From the NCBI GenBank assembly GCA_963753285.1, contig CAVWBT010000001.1, positions 682,001 through 746,000 of the forward strand: a DNA stretch of 64,000 nucleotides. Reading direction: 5' to 3'. The DNA comes from JAHEDH01 sp963753285 (GTDB lineage: Bacteria; Actinomycetota; Acidimicrobiia; Spongiisociales; ZC4RG35). The position numbers and the translations under genes were made by a program. Under the pieces are notes generated by a model. That model had not been told where the DNA came from. It was given only the letters and a program-made list of their open reading frames with translations, and searched no databases. Below are positions 33,487-41,897 of the stretch, piece after piece (the first letter of the stretch is position 1; every line of letters starts with the position of its first letter).

Positions 33487-35705
33487 GCCGGCGCAACCTC
33501 CACCGGGATGCCGTTGAGAACCGCATTGCCTGAGAGCGGATCGATGCGGCTGCGGTCTGTGAGCACGTTCGTGTTCACGCCGGGCCGCCTGGAGGCAACG
33601 CTCAATCGTGAGCCGTCCTGGCCATGGCCCCAGCCATACGGGAGGCTGACCACTCCGGCCATCATCTCGTCGTTGACCTCGACTTCGACGGTGACCTCAC
33701 CGACCGTCGACCTCACCGTGGCGTGTGCGCCGTCGGAGAGTTCGAGTCTCTCGGCGTCGTCGGGATGGACCCGGAGCGTGCATCGGTTGCGTCCTTTGAC
33801 CAGTACGTCGATGTTGTGCAGCCACGAGTTGTTGGATCGCAGCTCGCGGCGCCCGACCAGCACGATGCCGTCGGGTCGCCCGCCGAGCGCCGAGGCGAGA
33901 CGCTCGAGGTCGGCGATGATCGGTTCGGGCGCCAACTCGACCATGCCGGACGGCGTTGCCAGCACCTCGGGCATCCGGGGCTCGAGCGGACCCAGATCGA
34001 CCCCGTGCTCGTGCTCCTGCAGCCGTTCGAGGGTCCAGCCATCGGGGTCGGCGCCGAAGCCGTCGCCTCGGGCCGACGTGCGGATCATGAGGTCGAGGAA
34101 CCGCTCGGTGACCTCGGGATGGATCGCAAGCGCCTCGAGGATCTCGGCCGGATCGCGACCTTCGATCGGCGAGCCGGGGGCGGCCACCGCCGACCCGACC
34201 TGGCCGGCCAGGGTTGCCTCCGCCAACGCGCCGGGATCGGCGTCGGCGGGAGCTCCACTGAGGATGGCGGTGAGGGTGACGAGGATGTCGAACTCCGACG
34301 GGTGATCGTCTGGACGCTCGTACACCGGTGCCGACCACATGGCGTAGTTGCGTACCGACAGCGTGGTGAAGGCGATGTCGTAGTGGGACTTCTCGAGTGC
34401 CGACGGCGGAGGGAGGAGCACGTCTGCATGGCGGGTCGTCTCGTTGAGATAGGGATCGACGCTGACCATGAACTCCAGCGACGCGAGCGTTCCTTCGAGC
34501 GTGTCGGCATCAGGCGAGGTGAGTGCCGGGTTGCCACCGACGGTGATGAGCGCTCGGATCTGGCCGTCCCCGGGCTCGATCATCTCGTCGATCATCGTGG
34601 ATGCGGGGAGTTCGCCGAGCACTTCGGGCAAGTTGCGCACCCTGCTGCGCCACCGACCGGTGGTGAACCCGCGTTTCCGCTTGGCCGCGCCTTGATGGAG
34701 GGCGAGTGGGAACATCATCCCGCCCGGTTCGTCGAGGTTCCCGGTGAGCGCACCGATGACGTCGACGGCCCAGGAGGCGACCGTCCCGAACTCGACGGTG
34801 TGGGTGCCGATCCGGCCGTAGACCGCGGTGCGTTCCGTGGATGCGATGTCCCTGGCGAGATCGCGAATCGTCTCCGCGTCGATCCCCGTCATCGTTGCGA
34901 CGGTGCCGGGATCGAACGCCAGGGCGGCGGCGGCCACCTCGTCGACTCCCTCGAGCAGCCCCTCGAGTCGCCCGGGGCGGACCAGCGACTCGTCGAACAG
35001 CACGTGGATGATCGCCATCAGCAGCGCGGCGTCGGTCCCAGGGATGATCGGGATGTGCTGGTCTGCGTTCTCGGCGGTCTTGGTGCGGCGGGGGTCGACC
35101 ACCACGACTCGACCGCCTCGCTCACGCAGCGCTTCGAGGCGTCCGGGCCAGTCGGGTGCGGTGGCCAGGCTGCCGTTCGACTCGTACGGATTGGCGCCGA
35201 GGATGACGAGGAGATCGGTGCGATCGATGTCGGGCACGGGGATGGTGCTCGGCGATCCGAACATGTACCCGGCGGAGACGTGTTTCGGCATCTGATCGAG
35301 TGTCGATGCCGAGAAGATGTTGGGTGAGCCGAGCGCCTTGGCGAGCGGGCGGATCGCCAGGTTGTTCTGGTAGCTGTGGGCGTTCGGGTTCCCGATGTAG
35401 AGCGCCAGCGATTGCGAGCCGTGCCGGTCCTTCACCTCGTTGATCCGGCGATGGACCTCGGCGAAGGCCTCTGCCCAGGTCGCCTCGACGTGGACGCCGT
35501 CTCGCTTGACGAGCGGCGTACGCACCCGGTCGGGATCGTCGTGGAGACGGCCGAGCACCGTGCCCTTGGGACAGACGAACCCGTTGGAGAACGGGTTCTC
35601 GCGATCGCCGCGGATGACCTTCACATTCTCGTCGACGAGCCGGATCTCGAGACCACAGGTGGCCTCACACAAGGGACAGGTACGAAAGGCAAGGCGCTCG
35701 GTCAT
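33483..35705 (-). CDS. molybdopterin-dependent oxidoreductase (4Fe-4S, DMSO-reductase superfamily)
   Basis: A 740-residue cytoplasmic enzyme. The N-terminal cluster motif is C10-x2-C13-x3-C17 with C45 in NGFVCPKG, as in assimilatory nitrate/formate-dehydrogenase-like members. Then come the Mo-bis-PGD binding segments LLVILGANPYESNGS, VVVVDPRRTKTAENAD and IPGTDAALLMAI, and the C-terminal cofactor domain ending with SLPYGWGHGQDGSR and NVLTD. The metal-ligand region (FSASTLDQMPKHV) suggests Ser or a non-Cys ligand. No TAT signal is seen. First gene of the six-gene minus-strand run; the substrate is not evident. Confidence 0.85.
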   Translation of the reverse strand: MTERLAFRTCPLCEATCGLEIRLVDENVKVIRGDRENPFSNGFVCPKGTVLGRLHDDPDRVRTPLVKRDGVHVEATWAEAFAEVHRRINEVKDRHGSQSLALYIGNPNAHSYQNNLAIRPLAKALGSPNIFSASTLDQMPKHVSAGYMFGSPSTIPVPDIDRTDLLVILGANPYESNGSLATAPDWPGRLEALRERGGRVVVVDPRRTKTAENADQHIPIIPGTDAALLMAIIHVLFDESLVRPGRLEGLLEGVDEVAAAALAFDPGTVATMTGIDAETIRDLARDIASTERTAVYGRIGTHTVEFGTVASWAVDVIGALTGNLDEPGGMMFPLALHQGAAKRKRGFTTGRWRSRVRNLPEVLGELPASTMIDEMIEPGDGQIRALITVGGNPALTSPDADTLEGTLASLEFMVSVDPYLNETTRHADVLLPPPSALEKSHYDIAFTTLSVRNYAMWSAPVYERPDDHPSEFDILVTLTAILSGAPADADPGALAEATLAGQVGSAVAAPGSPIEGRDPAEILEALAIHPEVTERFLDLMIRTSARGDGFGADPDGWTLERLQEHEHGVDLGPLEPRMPEVLATPSGMVELAPEPIIADLERLASALGGRPDGIVLVGRRELRSNNSWLHNIDVLVKGRNRCTLRVHPDDAERLELSDGAHATVRSTVGEVTVEVEVNDEMMAGVVSLPYGWGHGQDGSRLSVASRRPGVNTNVLTDRSRIDPLSGNAVLNGIPVEVAPA

Positions 35706-35855
35706 CAAGCGAATGTACACCAGGTCTCTCGGCCCAGTCGCCGTCGAGCCCTCGGCGGCTCATCCACCAGCGAGACTCACGAGCGGGCAACTCAGGACAT
35801 TCAGCACTCGTCGATGGCTGCGGCGGGAGAGAAGCTCGCAATGAGGAGGCCTGAC

Positions 35856-36836
35856 ATGACGGGGACATTCATTCGCTCCGGCCGCTTGCTCGTGGCGATG
35901 GTTCTGCTTGCGACGATCACCACTGCCGGCGCATCCACCGCCTACCAGATGACCGAGGTCGGTGGTGGCCGAGCATTCGCGATCAACGAGTCCGGAACCG
36001 TGGTCGGCCAGACGGCCGACGATCACGCGTTTGCCTGGAGGACGGCCACTGGAGTGCTCGATCTCCATGAGCTACTCGGCCTCAGCGAAGCGGCCAGCTC
36101 GGCGGCTGACGTCAACGACAGGGGGCAGATCCTGATCGGCACTCAGAGCGGCGCTTCGTACCTGTTCAGATCTGGAGCCAGCGGCGTGAAACGGCTCGAG
36201 GAGCTTCCTCCAGATTTCTTTCCGATCGCCATCAATGATCCCGGCACCGTGCTGGGCGGTGAGATGCCTGCGGTGACCTGGACGAGAACCGGTGGCCCGG
36301 AGATGATCGCCAACCTCGCAAACGCCGACGACGTCAACAACCGCGGCCAGGTCCTCGGCACGACGAGCGCAGCGTGGGATCCGACTCTGCCGGCCGGCAT
36401 CAATGTCGTCATCGTCGACAAGGGCGGCGAACTCACTCAACTCGGCGCATACGACGCATCCCCCGGTTACCCAGCGACGGTGGTGCGACCTGGAGCCATC
36501 GCCGATTCCGGCGTTGTCGTGTACTCCGTGGCCCTCTATGAAGGCCCCGGCTACCCGAGTGAACTGACCGGGTATCGATGGAGGCCTCGGGCCGAGCCCC
36601 TCGCGATTCCCAGCGTGTGGCTGACTGCAGTCAATGAGTCGGGATTGATGGCCGGAGCGACCGCAGATCAGCGGCCGATCGTGATCGACCGAGACGGCTC
36701 GATCACTTTCTTGCCGATGCCAAGCGGCTATCGATACGGCTTCGCCGAAGACGTCAACTCACGCGGCGAGATCGCCGGTTACGTAACGGGACAAGGAGTG
36801 CCGGACCTCGCCGTGTGGTGGGCGCCCGTTCGTTGA
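35856..36836 (+). CDS. secreted HAF-repeat protein
   Basis: A 326-residue exported protein with a signal peptide (RSGRLLVAMVLLATITTAGA) and repeats of the HAF type: RAFAINESGTVVGQT with DHAFAW, then AADVNDRGQILIGT, FPIAINDPGTVLGG, ADDVNNRGQVLGTT and EDVNSRGEIAGYV. About seven such blades suggest a beta-propeller. GAGGAGG six bases before ATG 35856 selects that start over ATG 35841. Codon use is a little less GC-biased than neighbours. Function unknown; surface or extracellular location inferred. Confidence 0.78.
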   Translation: MTGTFIRSGRLLVAMVLLATITTAGASTAYQMTEVGGGRAFAINESGTVVGQTADDHAFAWRTATGVLDLHELLGLSEAASSAADVNDRGQILIGTQSGASYLFRSGASGVKRLEELPPDFFPIAINDPGTVLGGEMPAVTWTRTGGPEMIANLANADDVNNRGQVLGTTSAAWDPTLPAGINVVIVDKGGELTQLGAYDASPGYPATVVRPGAIADSGVVVYSVALYEGPGYPSELTGYRWRPRAEPLAIPSVWLTAVNESGLMAGATADQRPIVIDRDGSITFLPMPSGYRYGFAEDVNSRGEIAGYVTGQGVPDLAVWWAPVR

Positions 36837-36923
36837 CGACGGAGCCGCCCTCCCAATGAGCGTCGACACGGGGGAGGCGCGATCGAGACTCCTATGCTCG
36901 GGGCGAGACGACGGGAGCAGCAC

Positions 36924-38468
36924 ATGAAGATCACCTACGCCACGATGAACGCCTCCGACCCCGAGCTGCAGGCTGCCTACGACGCCGGTGTCGAGCAGGC
37001 CAGGGAACAGCTCGGCCAGACGCATCCGTTCTGGGTCGATGGTGAGCCTCGAACGACCACAGACACCTTTGACGAATACTCCCCCATCGATCGCGACCTC
37101 TTGATCGGCCGGTACTCGCAGGCGACGCCCGACGATGTGAACGATGCCGTTGCCGCCGCCCGTGCCGCCCAGCCCGGATGGGCGAAGACCCCGTGGCAGG
37201 AGCGGGTCGCCCTCATGCGCAAGGCGGCGGACCTGCTGGACGAGCGACTCATGCGGGTGTCGGCACTGCTCGGGTTCGAGGTCGGAAAGTCCCGCCTCGA
37301 AGCGCTGGGGGACGTCGCCGAGACCTCGGAGTTCCTCCGCTACTACGCCAAGCAGATGGAGGACCATGACGGGTTCGTGACCCCGCTCAACGCACTCGCT
37401 CCGAACGAGCGGAACGTCTCGGTGCTCAGGCCATACGGGGTTTGGGCGGTGATCTCTCCGTTCAACTTCCCGCTGGCACTGGCAGCGGGCGGGTCGATCG
37501 GAGCGATGCTCACGGGGAACTCGGTGGTGCTCAAGCCTTCGAACCGTGGCGCACTGGCCGCCCTCGAGTTCTACCGGCTGATGTCAGACGCCGGGCTCCC
37601 CAGGGGCGTGCTGAACGTGGTCACCGGCGGCGACGAGACCGGCCGGGCACTCGTGCAGGCGAATGTCGACGGGATCACGTTCACCGGCAGCTACGACGTC
37701 GGGATGAGCATCTACAAGAGCTTCGCGCGCGATGTTCCGAAGCCGGTGGTTGCGGAGATGGGCGGCAAGAACCCGGCGATCGTGATGAAGAGCGCCGACC
37801 TGGACGAGGCCGCCGAGGGCGTGGCCCGGGGGGCGTTCGGCTTCAGCGGTCAGAAGTGCTCGGCGAGCTCACGGGTCTATGTGGAGGAGTCGGTGTACGA
37901 CGAGTTCGTGTCCAAGCTGGTCGACTTCACGAAGGGTCTGAAGGTCGCCAACCCGATCGAAAAGGAGGCCTTCACCGGGCCCGTCATCGACGAGGCGGCC
38001 GTCAACCGCTATCTCGACGCGGTGAACGAGGTGAAGCGGGCCGGCGGTGAGATCCTGATCGGAGGCAAGAAGCTCGACGGGGACCTCGAGGGCGGCAACT
38101 TCGTCGCGCCGACCGTGGCCGCAGTCGACGAGACCTCGTGGGTTTGGGATCGCGAGTTGTTCGTTCCGTTCATCGTGGTCGGCAAGGTGAAGAGCCTCGA
38201 CGAGGGGCTCGCGAAGTCGAACGACACCGCGTTCGGTCTCACGGCCGGTCTCTTCTCGAAGGACGCAACCGAGATCGAGTCGTTCTTCGACCGGATCGAG
38301 GCGGGAGTCACCTATGTCAACCGTCGGGCCGGCGCCACGACGGGAGCCTGGCCGGACATCCAGTCGTTCGGCGGCTGGAAGGGCTCGGGAACCTCCGGTG
38401 CCGGGGGTGGCGGCCCCTGGTACCTGCGTTCGTATCTGAGGGAGCAGAGCCGCACGACGTTCAGCTGA
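36924..38468 (+). CDS. L-glutamate gamma-semialdehyde (P5C) dehydrogenase, RocA-like
   Basis: A 514-residue aldehyde dehydrogenase that oxidises glutamate semialdehyde to glutamate, the second step of proline use. The general base lies in VVAEMGGKNPAIVM and the catalytic Cys in GAFGFSGQKCSASSR. The C-terminal segment YVNRRAGATTGAWPDIQSF followed by GGWKGSGTSGAGGGGPWYL is typical of P5CDH rather than generic ALDHs. ATG 36924 is preferred to 36894. It overlaps the next gene by one base (TGATG). Proline dehydrogenase is 28 kb away. Confidence 0.88.
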   Translation: MKITYATMNASDPELQAAYDAGVEQAREQLGQTHPFWVDGEPRTTTDTFDEYSPIDRDLLIGRYSQATPDDVNDAVAAARAAQPGWAKTPWQERVALMRKAADLLDERLMRVSALLGFEVGKSRLEALGDVAETSEFLRYYAKQMEDHDGFVTPLNALAPNERNVSVLRPYGVWAVISPFNFPLALAAGGSIGAMLTGNSVVLKPSNRGALAALEFYRLMSDAGLPRGVLNVVTGGDETGRALVQANVDGITFTGSYDVGMSIYKSFARDVPKPVVAEMGGKNPAIVMKSADLDEAAEGVARGAFGFSGQKCSASSRVYVEESVYDEFVSKLVDFTKGLKVANPIEKEAFTGPVIDEAAVNRYLDAVNEVKRAGGEILIGGKKLDGDLEGGNFVAPTVAAVDETSWVWDRELFVPFIVVGKVKSLDEGLAKSNDTAFGLTAGLFSKDATEIESFFDRIEAGVTYVNRRAGATTGAWPDIQSFGGWKGSGTSGAGGGGPWYLRSYLREQSRTTFS

Positions 38469-39250
38469 TGGAGGTCCTGGTCACGGGAGGGACGGGCGTG
38501 CTCGGCTCTGCCGTCGTGGCCGAGCTGGTCAGCCGCGTCCACGCCGTGCGGGTGCTGACCCGGCACCCCGATGCAGTCGGCGACACGGCCAAGGTCATCA
38601 GCGGCTCGTTGGCGAGCGCCGGGGCGGTTGCAGAGGCACTCGATGGCGTCGACGCCGTCGTGCACTGCGCCACCGACCCCCGCAAACACCGCCAGGTCGA
38701 TCGTGACGGCACGGCGACGCTCCTGGAGACGGCACTTCGGTCGGGGGATCCGCACGTCGTCTATCCCGGGATCGTGGGATCCGACGTCATCCCGCTTGGC
38801 TACTACAAGTCGAAGATCGCCGCCGAGGAGATGATCGGGGAATCCGCACGTCCACACACGATCCTGCGGGCAACCCAGTTCCACACGCTCATCTGGACGG
38901 CGCTCAGCCGGATGGCCCGCTTCCCGCTGATGGTGCTGCCCCGCGACACCCGCTTCCAACCGATCGACCATGTCGTGATGGCACGACTGCTGGCGGACGC
39001 CGTCGAGTCGGGCCCGCGAGGTCGGATGGAAGACATCGGCGGCCCCATGGCGTACGAGGCCAAAGACCTCGCCACCTCGCACCGGGCAGCCACCGGTCAC
39101 GGCAAACGGATGTTCCAGCTCAATCTGCCGGGCATCGTCGGTGCGGCGTTGCGGGCCGGCGGCAACCTGACCCCGAACCGGACCGGCGAAGGCAAGACCT
39201 GGAACGACTTCGTCGCCGAGCGCATGGCCGAGTCCCGGTCGTCCGGGTGA
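38468..39250 (+). CDS. NAD(P)H-binding protein, NmrA/atypical SDR
   Basis: The 260-residue protein begins with the cofactor motif VLVTGGTGVLGSAVVAEL and continues with DAVVHCATDPRKHRQVDRDG, VVYPGIVGSDVIPLGYYKSK (Tyr-x2-Lys in atypical SDR position) and PHTILRATQFHTLI. These mark the NmrA/extended-atypical SDR group. It overlaps P5C dehydrogenase by one base and the polymerase gene by four (GTGA), so all three share a transcript. Substrate not predictable. Confidence 0.82.
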   Translation: MEVLVTGGTGVLGSAVVAELVSRVHAVRVLTRHPDAVGDTAKVISGSLASAGAVAEALDGVDAVVHCATDPRKHRQVDRDGTATLLETALRSGDPHVVYPGIVGSDVIPLGYYKSKIAAEEMIGESARPHTILRATQFHTLIWTALSRMARFPLMVLPRDTRFQPIDHVVMARLLADAVESGPRGRMEDIGGPMAYEAKDLATSHRAATGHGKRMFQLNLPGIVGAALRAGGNLTPNRTGEGKTWNDFVAERMAESRSSG

Positions 39251-41619
39251 CTGCGCGCTCGACTGACGTGTCGTCGCTCTCTGCCGTCGAGGTCTCGTGC
39301 ACGCTGATTCGAAGCGCCGGTCAACTCGACGATCTCCGTGAGTCGATCCGCTCCGCCGACCGCGTCGCCATCGACACCGAGACCCCCATCGAAGGCCCGT
39401 CGGCCGGCCGTATGCGGGTGATGTCGATCGCAGTGCGAAACCCGGATGGGCAGCGGGCGTTCGTCGTGGATGCTCGTGACCTCGACCCCACGCTCCTGGC
39501 GCCGATCCTCAACGGGGTGACGGCCGATGCCTGGAATGCCGGATTCGACGCCCGCGTGATCGACGACGCCGTCTGGCAGTCTGCTGACACGACGACCGGG
39601 ATCACATGGTGGGACGCCCAGCTCGCCGACGCCCTGCTCCACCAGGGACGCAGCGGCTTCACCTGGTATCACGGGCTCGCCTGGGCGACCGCTCACTACC
39701 TGGGAATCGACGCCGACGGAAAGGGCACGGTCCAGCTCTCGTACACGGCTCACGACGACCTCTCCGACGAACAGATCGCCTACGCCGCCGCCGACGCCGT
39801 CCACACGTTGTGGGTGGCCGACGCCATCCGGGGAGCGATCAGCGCCGCCCGGCTCGAGGAGATCTGCAGCATCGAACAGGCCGCCCGCCCGTTCCTCGAC
39901 CAGATGGAACGCAGCGGCCTGCCGTTCGACTGGGAAGGGTGGAAGACCGAGTTGGAGGGGATCGAAGCAGATCGCCGGCAGACACTCGGCAGGCTGGCCA
40001 CGCTGACGGGCGGCGGACAAGGGACCCTCTTCGACGAGGTGGTCGAACCGAACTGGAATCCGGCGTCTGACATGCAGGTGCGCCAGGTTCTCAACCAGTG
40101 GGCCGAACCCGAGGTGCGGGCTTGGATGGAGCGACGCCACGGAACCGCCCGGCTGCTCGACGACGGGGACTCGGTGCGGGCGGGTGTGCTCCGTGAGATC
40201 GGCGGGCCGCTGTGCGATGAGCTCCTCGGGTTCCGCGACCTTGCGAAGATCCTCTCGACGTACGGCGAATCGATCGGAGAGCATGTCGACGCGGACGGCC
40301 GGATCCGTCCCCAGTACCTCCAGGTGGTCGGCACGAACACCGGACGCCTCGCCAGCGTCAACCCGAACGCCCAGAACTTCACGCCCCGGATGAAGCCGCA
40401 CCTGCGTCCGGACGACGGGCGGGTGTTCGTCCATGCCGATCTCAGCCAGGCGGAGTTGCGCTATCTCGCCCAGGTGGCGGACGACGAGCCGCTGCGTGAG
40501 GCGTTCGCCCGGGGCGACGACGTCCATGTCAGCACCGCGGCCTCGATGTTCGAGTTCGACCCCTCCGAGCTCCGCTCGACCGACCCCGACCGGTTCAAAC
40601 GGCTTCGACAGATCGCCAAGGCACTCAACTTCGGAATCGCCTACGGCGCAGGGGCTGCGTCGCTCGGCCGCTCGCTGACCGCCGAGGGAAACCCGACGAC
40701 CACCGAGGAGGCGGCGGCACTGTTGGAGACCTACCGCCGCACCTACCCCGGCACGACGGCCTGGGCCGAGCGTCGGATCGCCGAGATCAGAGAGATCAGC
40801 CAGGAGACCGCAATCATCGACTGGGACGAGTCGCTACGCCTCGCTCGTGGATTCCGCGACGTCCAAGCGATCCGGCGTGAGTTCCGCCAGACGCAGGGCC
40901 GCTGGCCGGCGGCAGGAGAGATCCTCGACCGTCATCCCGACCGGATCGGCCGGCCGGATCTCCTCGCCGAGATCGAGTGGCTCCTCCGCTATTCGGCCCC
41001 GGTGGCGCTGGTCCCCGGTGGCGAACCGTTCCGTTTCTCGAGCCGGACGCTGGCGGGCCGTCGCCAGCAGTTCGAACTCCACCTCGACCGTCTGTTCCTC
41101 AACGCCGCGATCGCAGCCATCAGGTCTCCCGAGCCCGGATTCGGTCAGGTGCGGCGGCGCTTCGAGCGAGAGCACGGCGTCGACCTGCGCGAGCGCTCCG
41201 ACCACCGACTCGACCAGCTGTTCGAGGATCGATCGCTCCGAAGGGTCTACATCGAGACGCTGGCGGCCGAACTCGGATCGACGACAGCTCATTCGCATCT
41301 GGGGCGGGCTGCCAGAGAGCGAGTGTCGGCGATGGTCAACGCCTGGCGCAATGCCCCGATCCAGGGCGGTGTGGCAGACATCATGCTCGCCGCATACGGA
41401 GACCTGCACCGACGCCTGCGTGGTTTCCCGTCCGCCAAACCGGTCCAGACGGTCCACGACTCGGTGGTCATCGAATGCGATCGTTCCGACGCGCCGGCGG
41501 TGGCCGCGGAGGTGAGGGTGTCGCTCGAATCGGCGATGCGCCGCTTCTGCCCCGATGTCACGCCGAAAGCCGACGTCGACGTCCGAACCTCGCTCTCGGA
41601 AGCGGACATCGTCGCGTAG
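39247..41619 (+). CDS. divergent family-A DNA polymerase with 3'-5' exonuclease domain
   Basis: The 790-residue protein has a DnaQ/RNase-D-like exonuclease domain with all three motifs (Asp43/Glu45 in AIDTETP, Asn97-x3-Asp101, Tyr179-x3-Asp183). A family-A polymerase domain follows: motif A VHADLSQAELRYLAQ (Asp398), motif B RQIAKALNFGIAYGAG (458-467) and motif C VQTVHDSVVIEC (737-739). Motif C reads His-Asp-Ser where Pol I has His-Asp-Glu. About 270 residues separate motifs B and C against roughly 115 in Pol I. There is no 5' nuclease domain, so it is an accessory or phage-like polymerase. Confidence 0.85.
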   Translation: MTARSTDVSSLSAVEVSCTLIRSAGQLDDLRESIRSADRVAIDTETPIEGPSAGRMRVMSIAVRNPDGQRAFVVDARDLDPTLLAPILNGVTADAWNAGFDARVIDDAVWQSADTTTGITWWDAQLADALLHQGRSGFTWYHGLAWATAHYLGIDADGKGTVQLSYTAHDDLSDEQIAYAAADAVHTLWVADAIRGAISAARLEEICSIEQAARPFLDQMERSGLPFDWEGWKTELEGIEADRRQTLGRLATLTGGGQGTLFDEVVEPNWNPASDMQVRQVLNQWAEPEVRAWMERRHGTARLLDDGDSVRAGVLREIGGPLCDELLGFRDLAKILSTYGESIGEHVDADGRIRPQYLQVVGTNTGRLASVNPNAQNFTPRMKPHLRPDDGRVFVHADLSQAELRYLAQVADDEPLREAFARGDDVHVSTAASMFEFDPSELRSTDPDRFKRLRQIAKALNFGIAYGAGAASLGRSLTAEGNPTTTEEAAALLETYRRTYPGTTAWAERRIAEIREISQETAIIDWDESLRLARGFRDVQAIRREFRQTQGRWPAAGEILDRHPDRIGRPDLLAEIEWLLRYSAPVALVPGGEPFRFSSRTLAGRRQQFELHLDRLFLNAAIAAIRSPEPGFGQVRRRFEREHGVDLRERSDHRLDQLFEDRSLRRVYIETLAAELGSTTAHSHLGRAARERVSAMVNAWRNAPIQGGVADIMLAAYGDLHRRLRGFPSAKPVQTVHDSVVIECDRSDAPAVAAEVRVSLESAMRRFCPDVTPKADVDVRTSLSEADIVA

Positions 41620-41714
41620 GGCCGAGGCTCGCGTCGCCCTCGGTGCATCACGGCACACCCGTCGAGCACGCGCAGGCGCGAACGGCGCCCTGCTCTCCCG
41701 GAAGGAGGGTTGTT

Positions 41715-41753
41715 TGTTCCCCCTGTGGGGGAACAGGCTTGCGCCAGCAAGCC
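41715..41753. repeat. two adjacent perfect hairpins
   Basis: TGTTCCCCC-TGT-GGGGGAACA (41715-41735, 9-bp stem) is followed directly by GGCTTGC-GCCA-GCAAGCC (41736-41753, 7-bp stem). The second has the same GCCA loop as the array at 15638. ATGGGGGA after it repeats part of the first stem. They lie between convergent genes and may terminate both. The rest of the gap 41620-41897 shows nothing clear. Confidence 0.7.
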
Positions 41754-41897
41754 ATGGGGGAGTTCGCCAGGTCACCGCGACGTGCAACGCCTCCTGACCG
41801 CCCGATCACTCAATGAGACCAAGGGATTCGTCTGGCTCTCACGTGCAGGGTGGGCGGTCCGTCCTCCCGGGAGTGTGCGGACGTGGCATGCCTCTGG

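Noticed and set aside
35706..35855. SAM riboswitch for the metY/metX run
   Set aside because: The gap before the first gene of the run lacks recognisable SAM-riboswitch cores, and it is far from metY.
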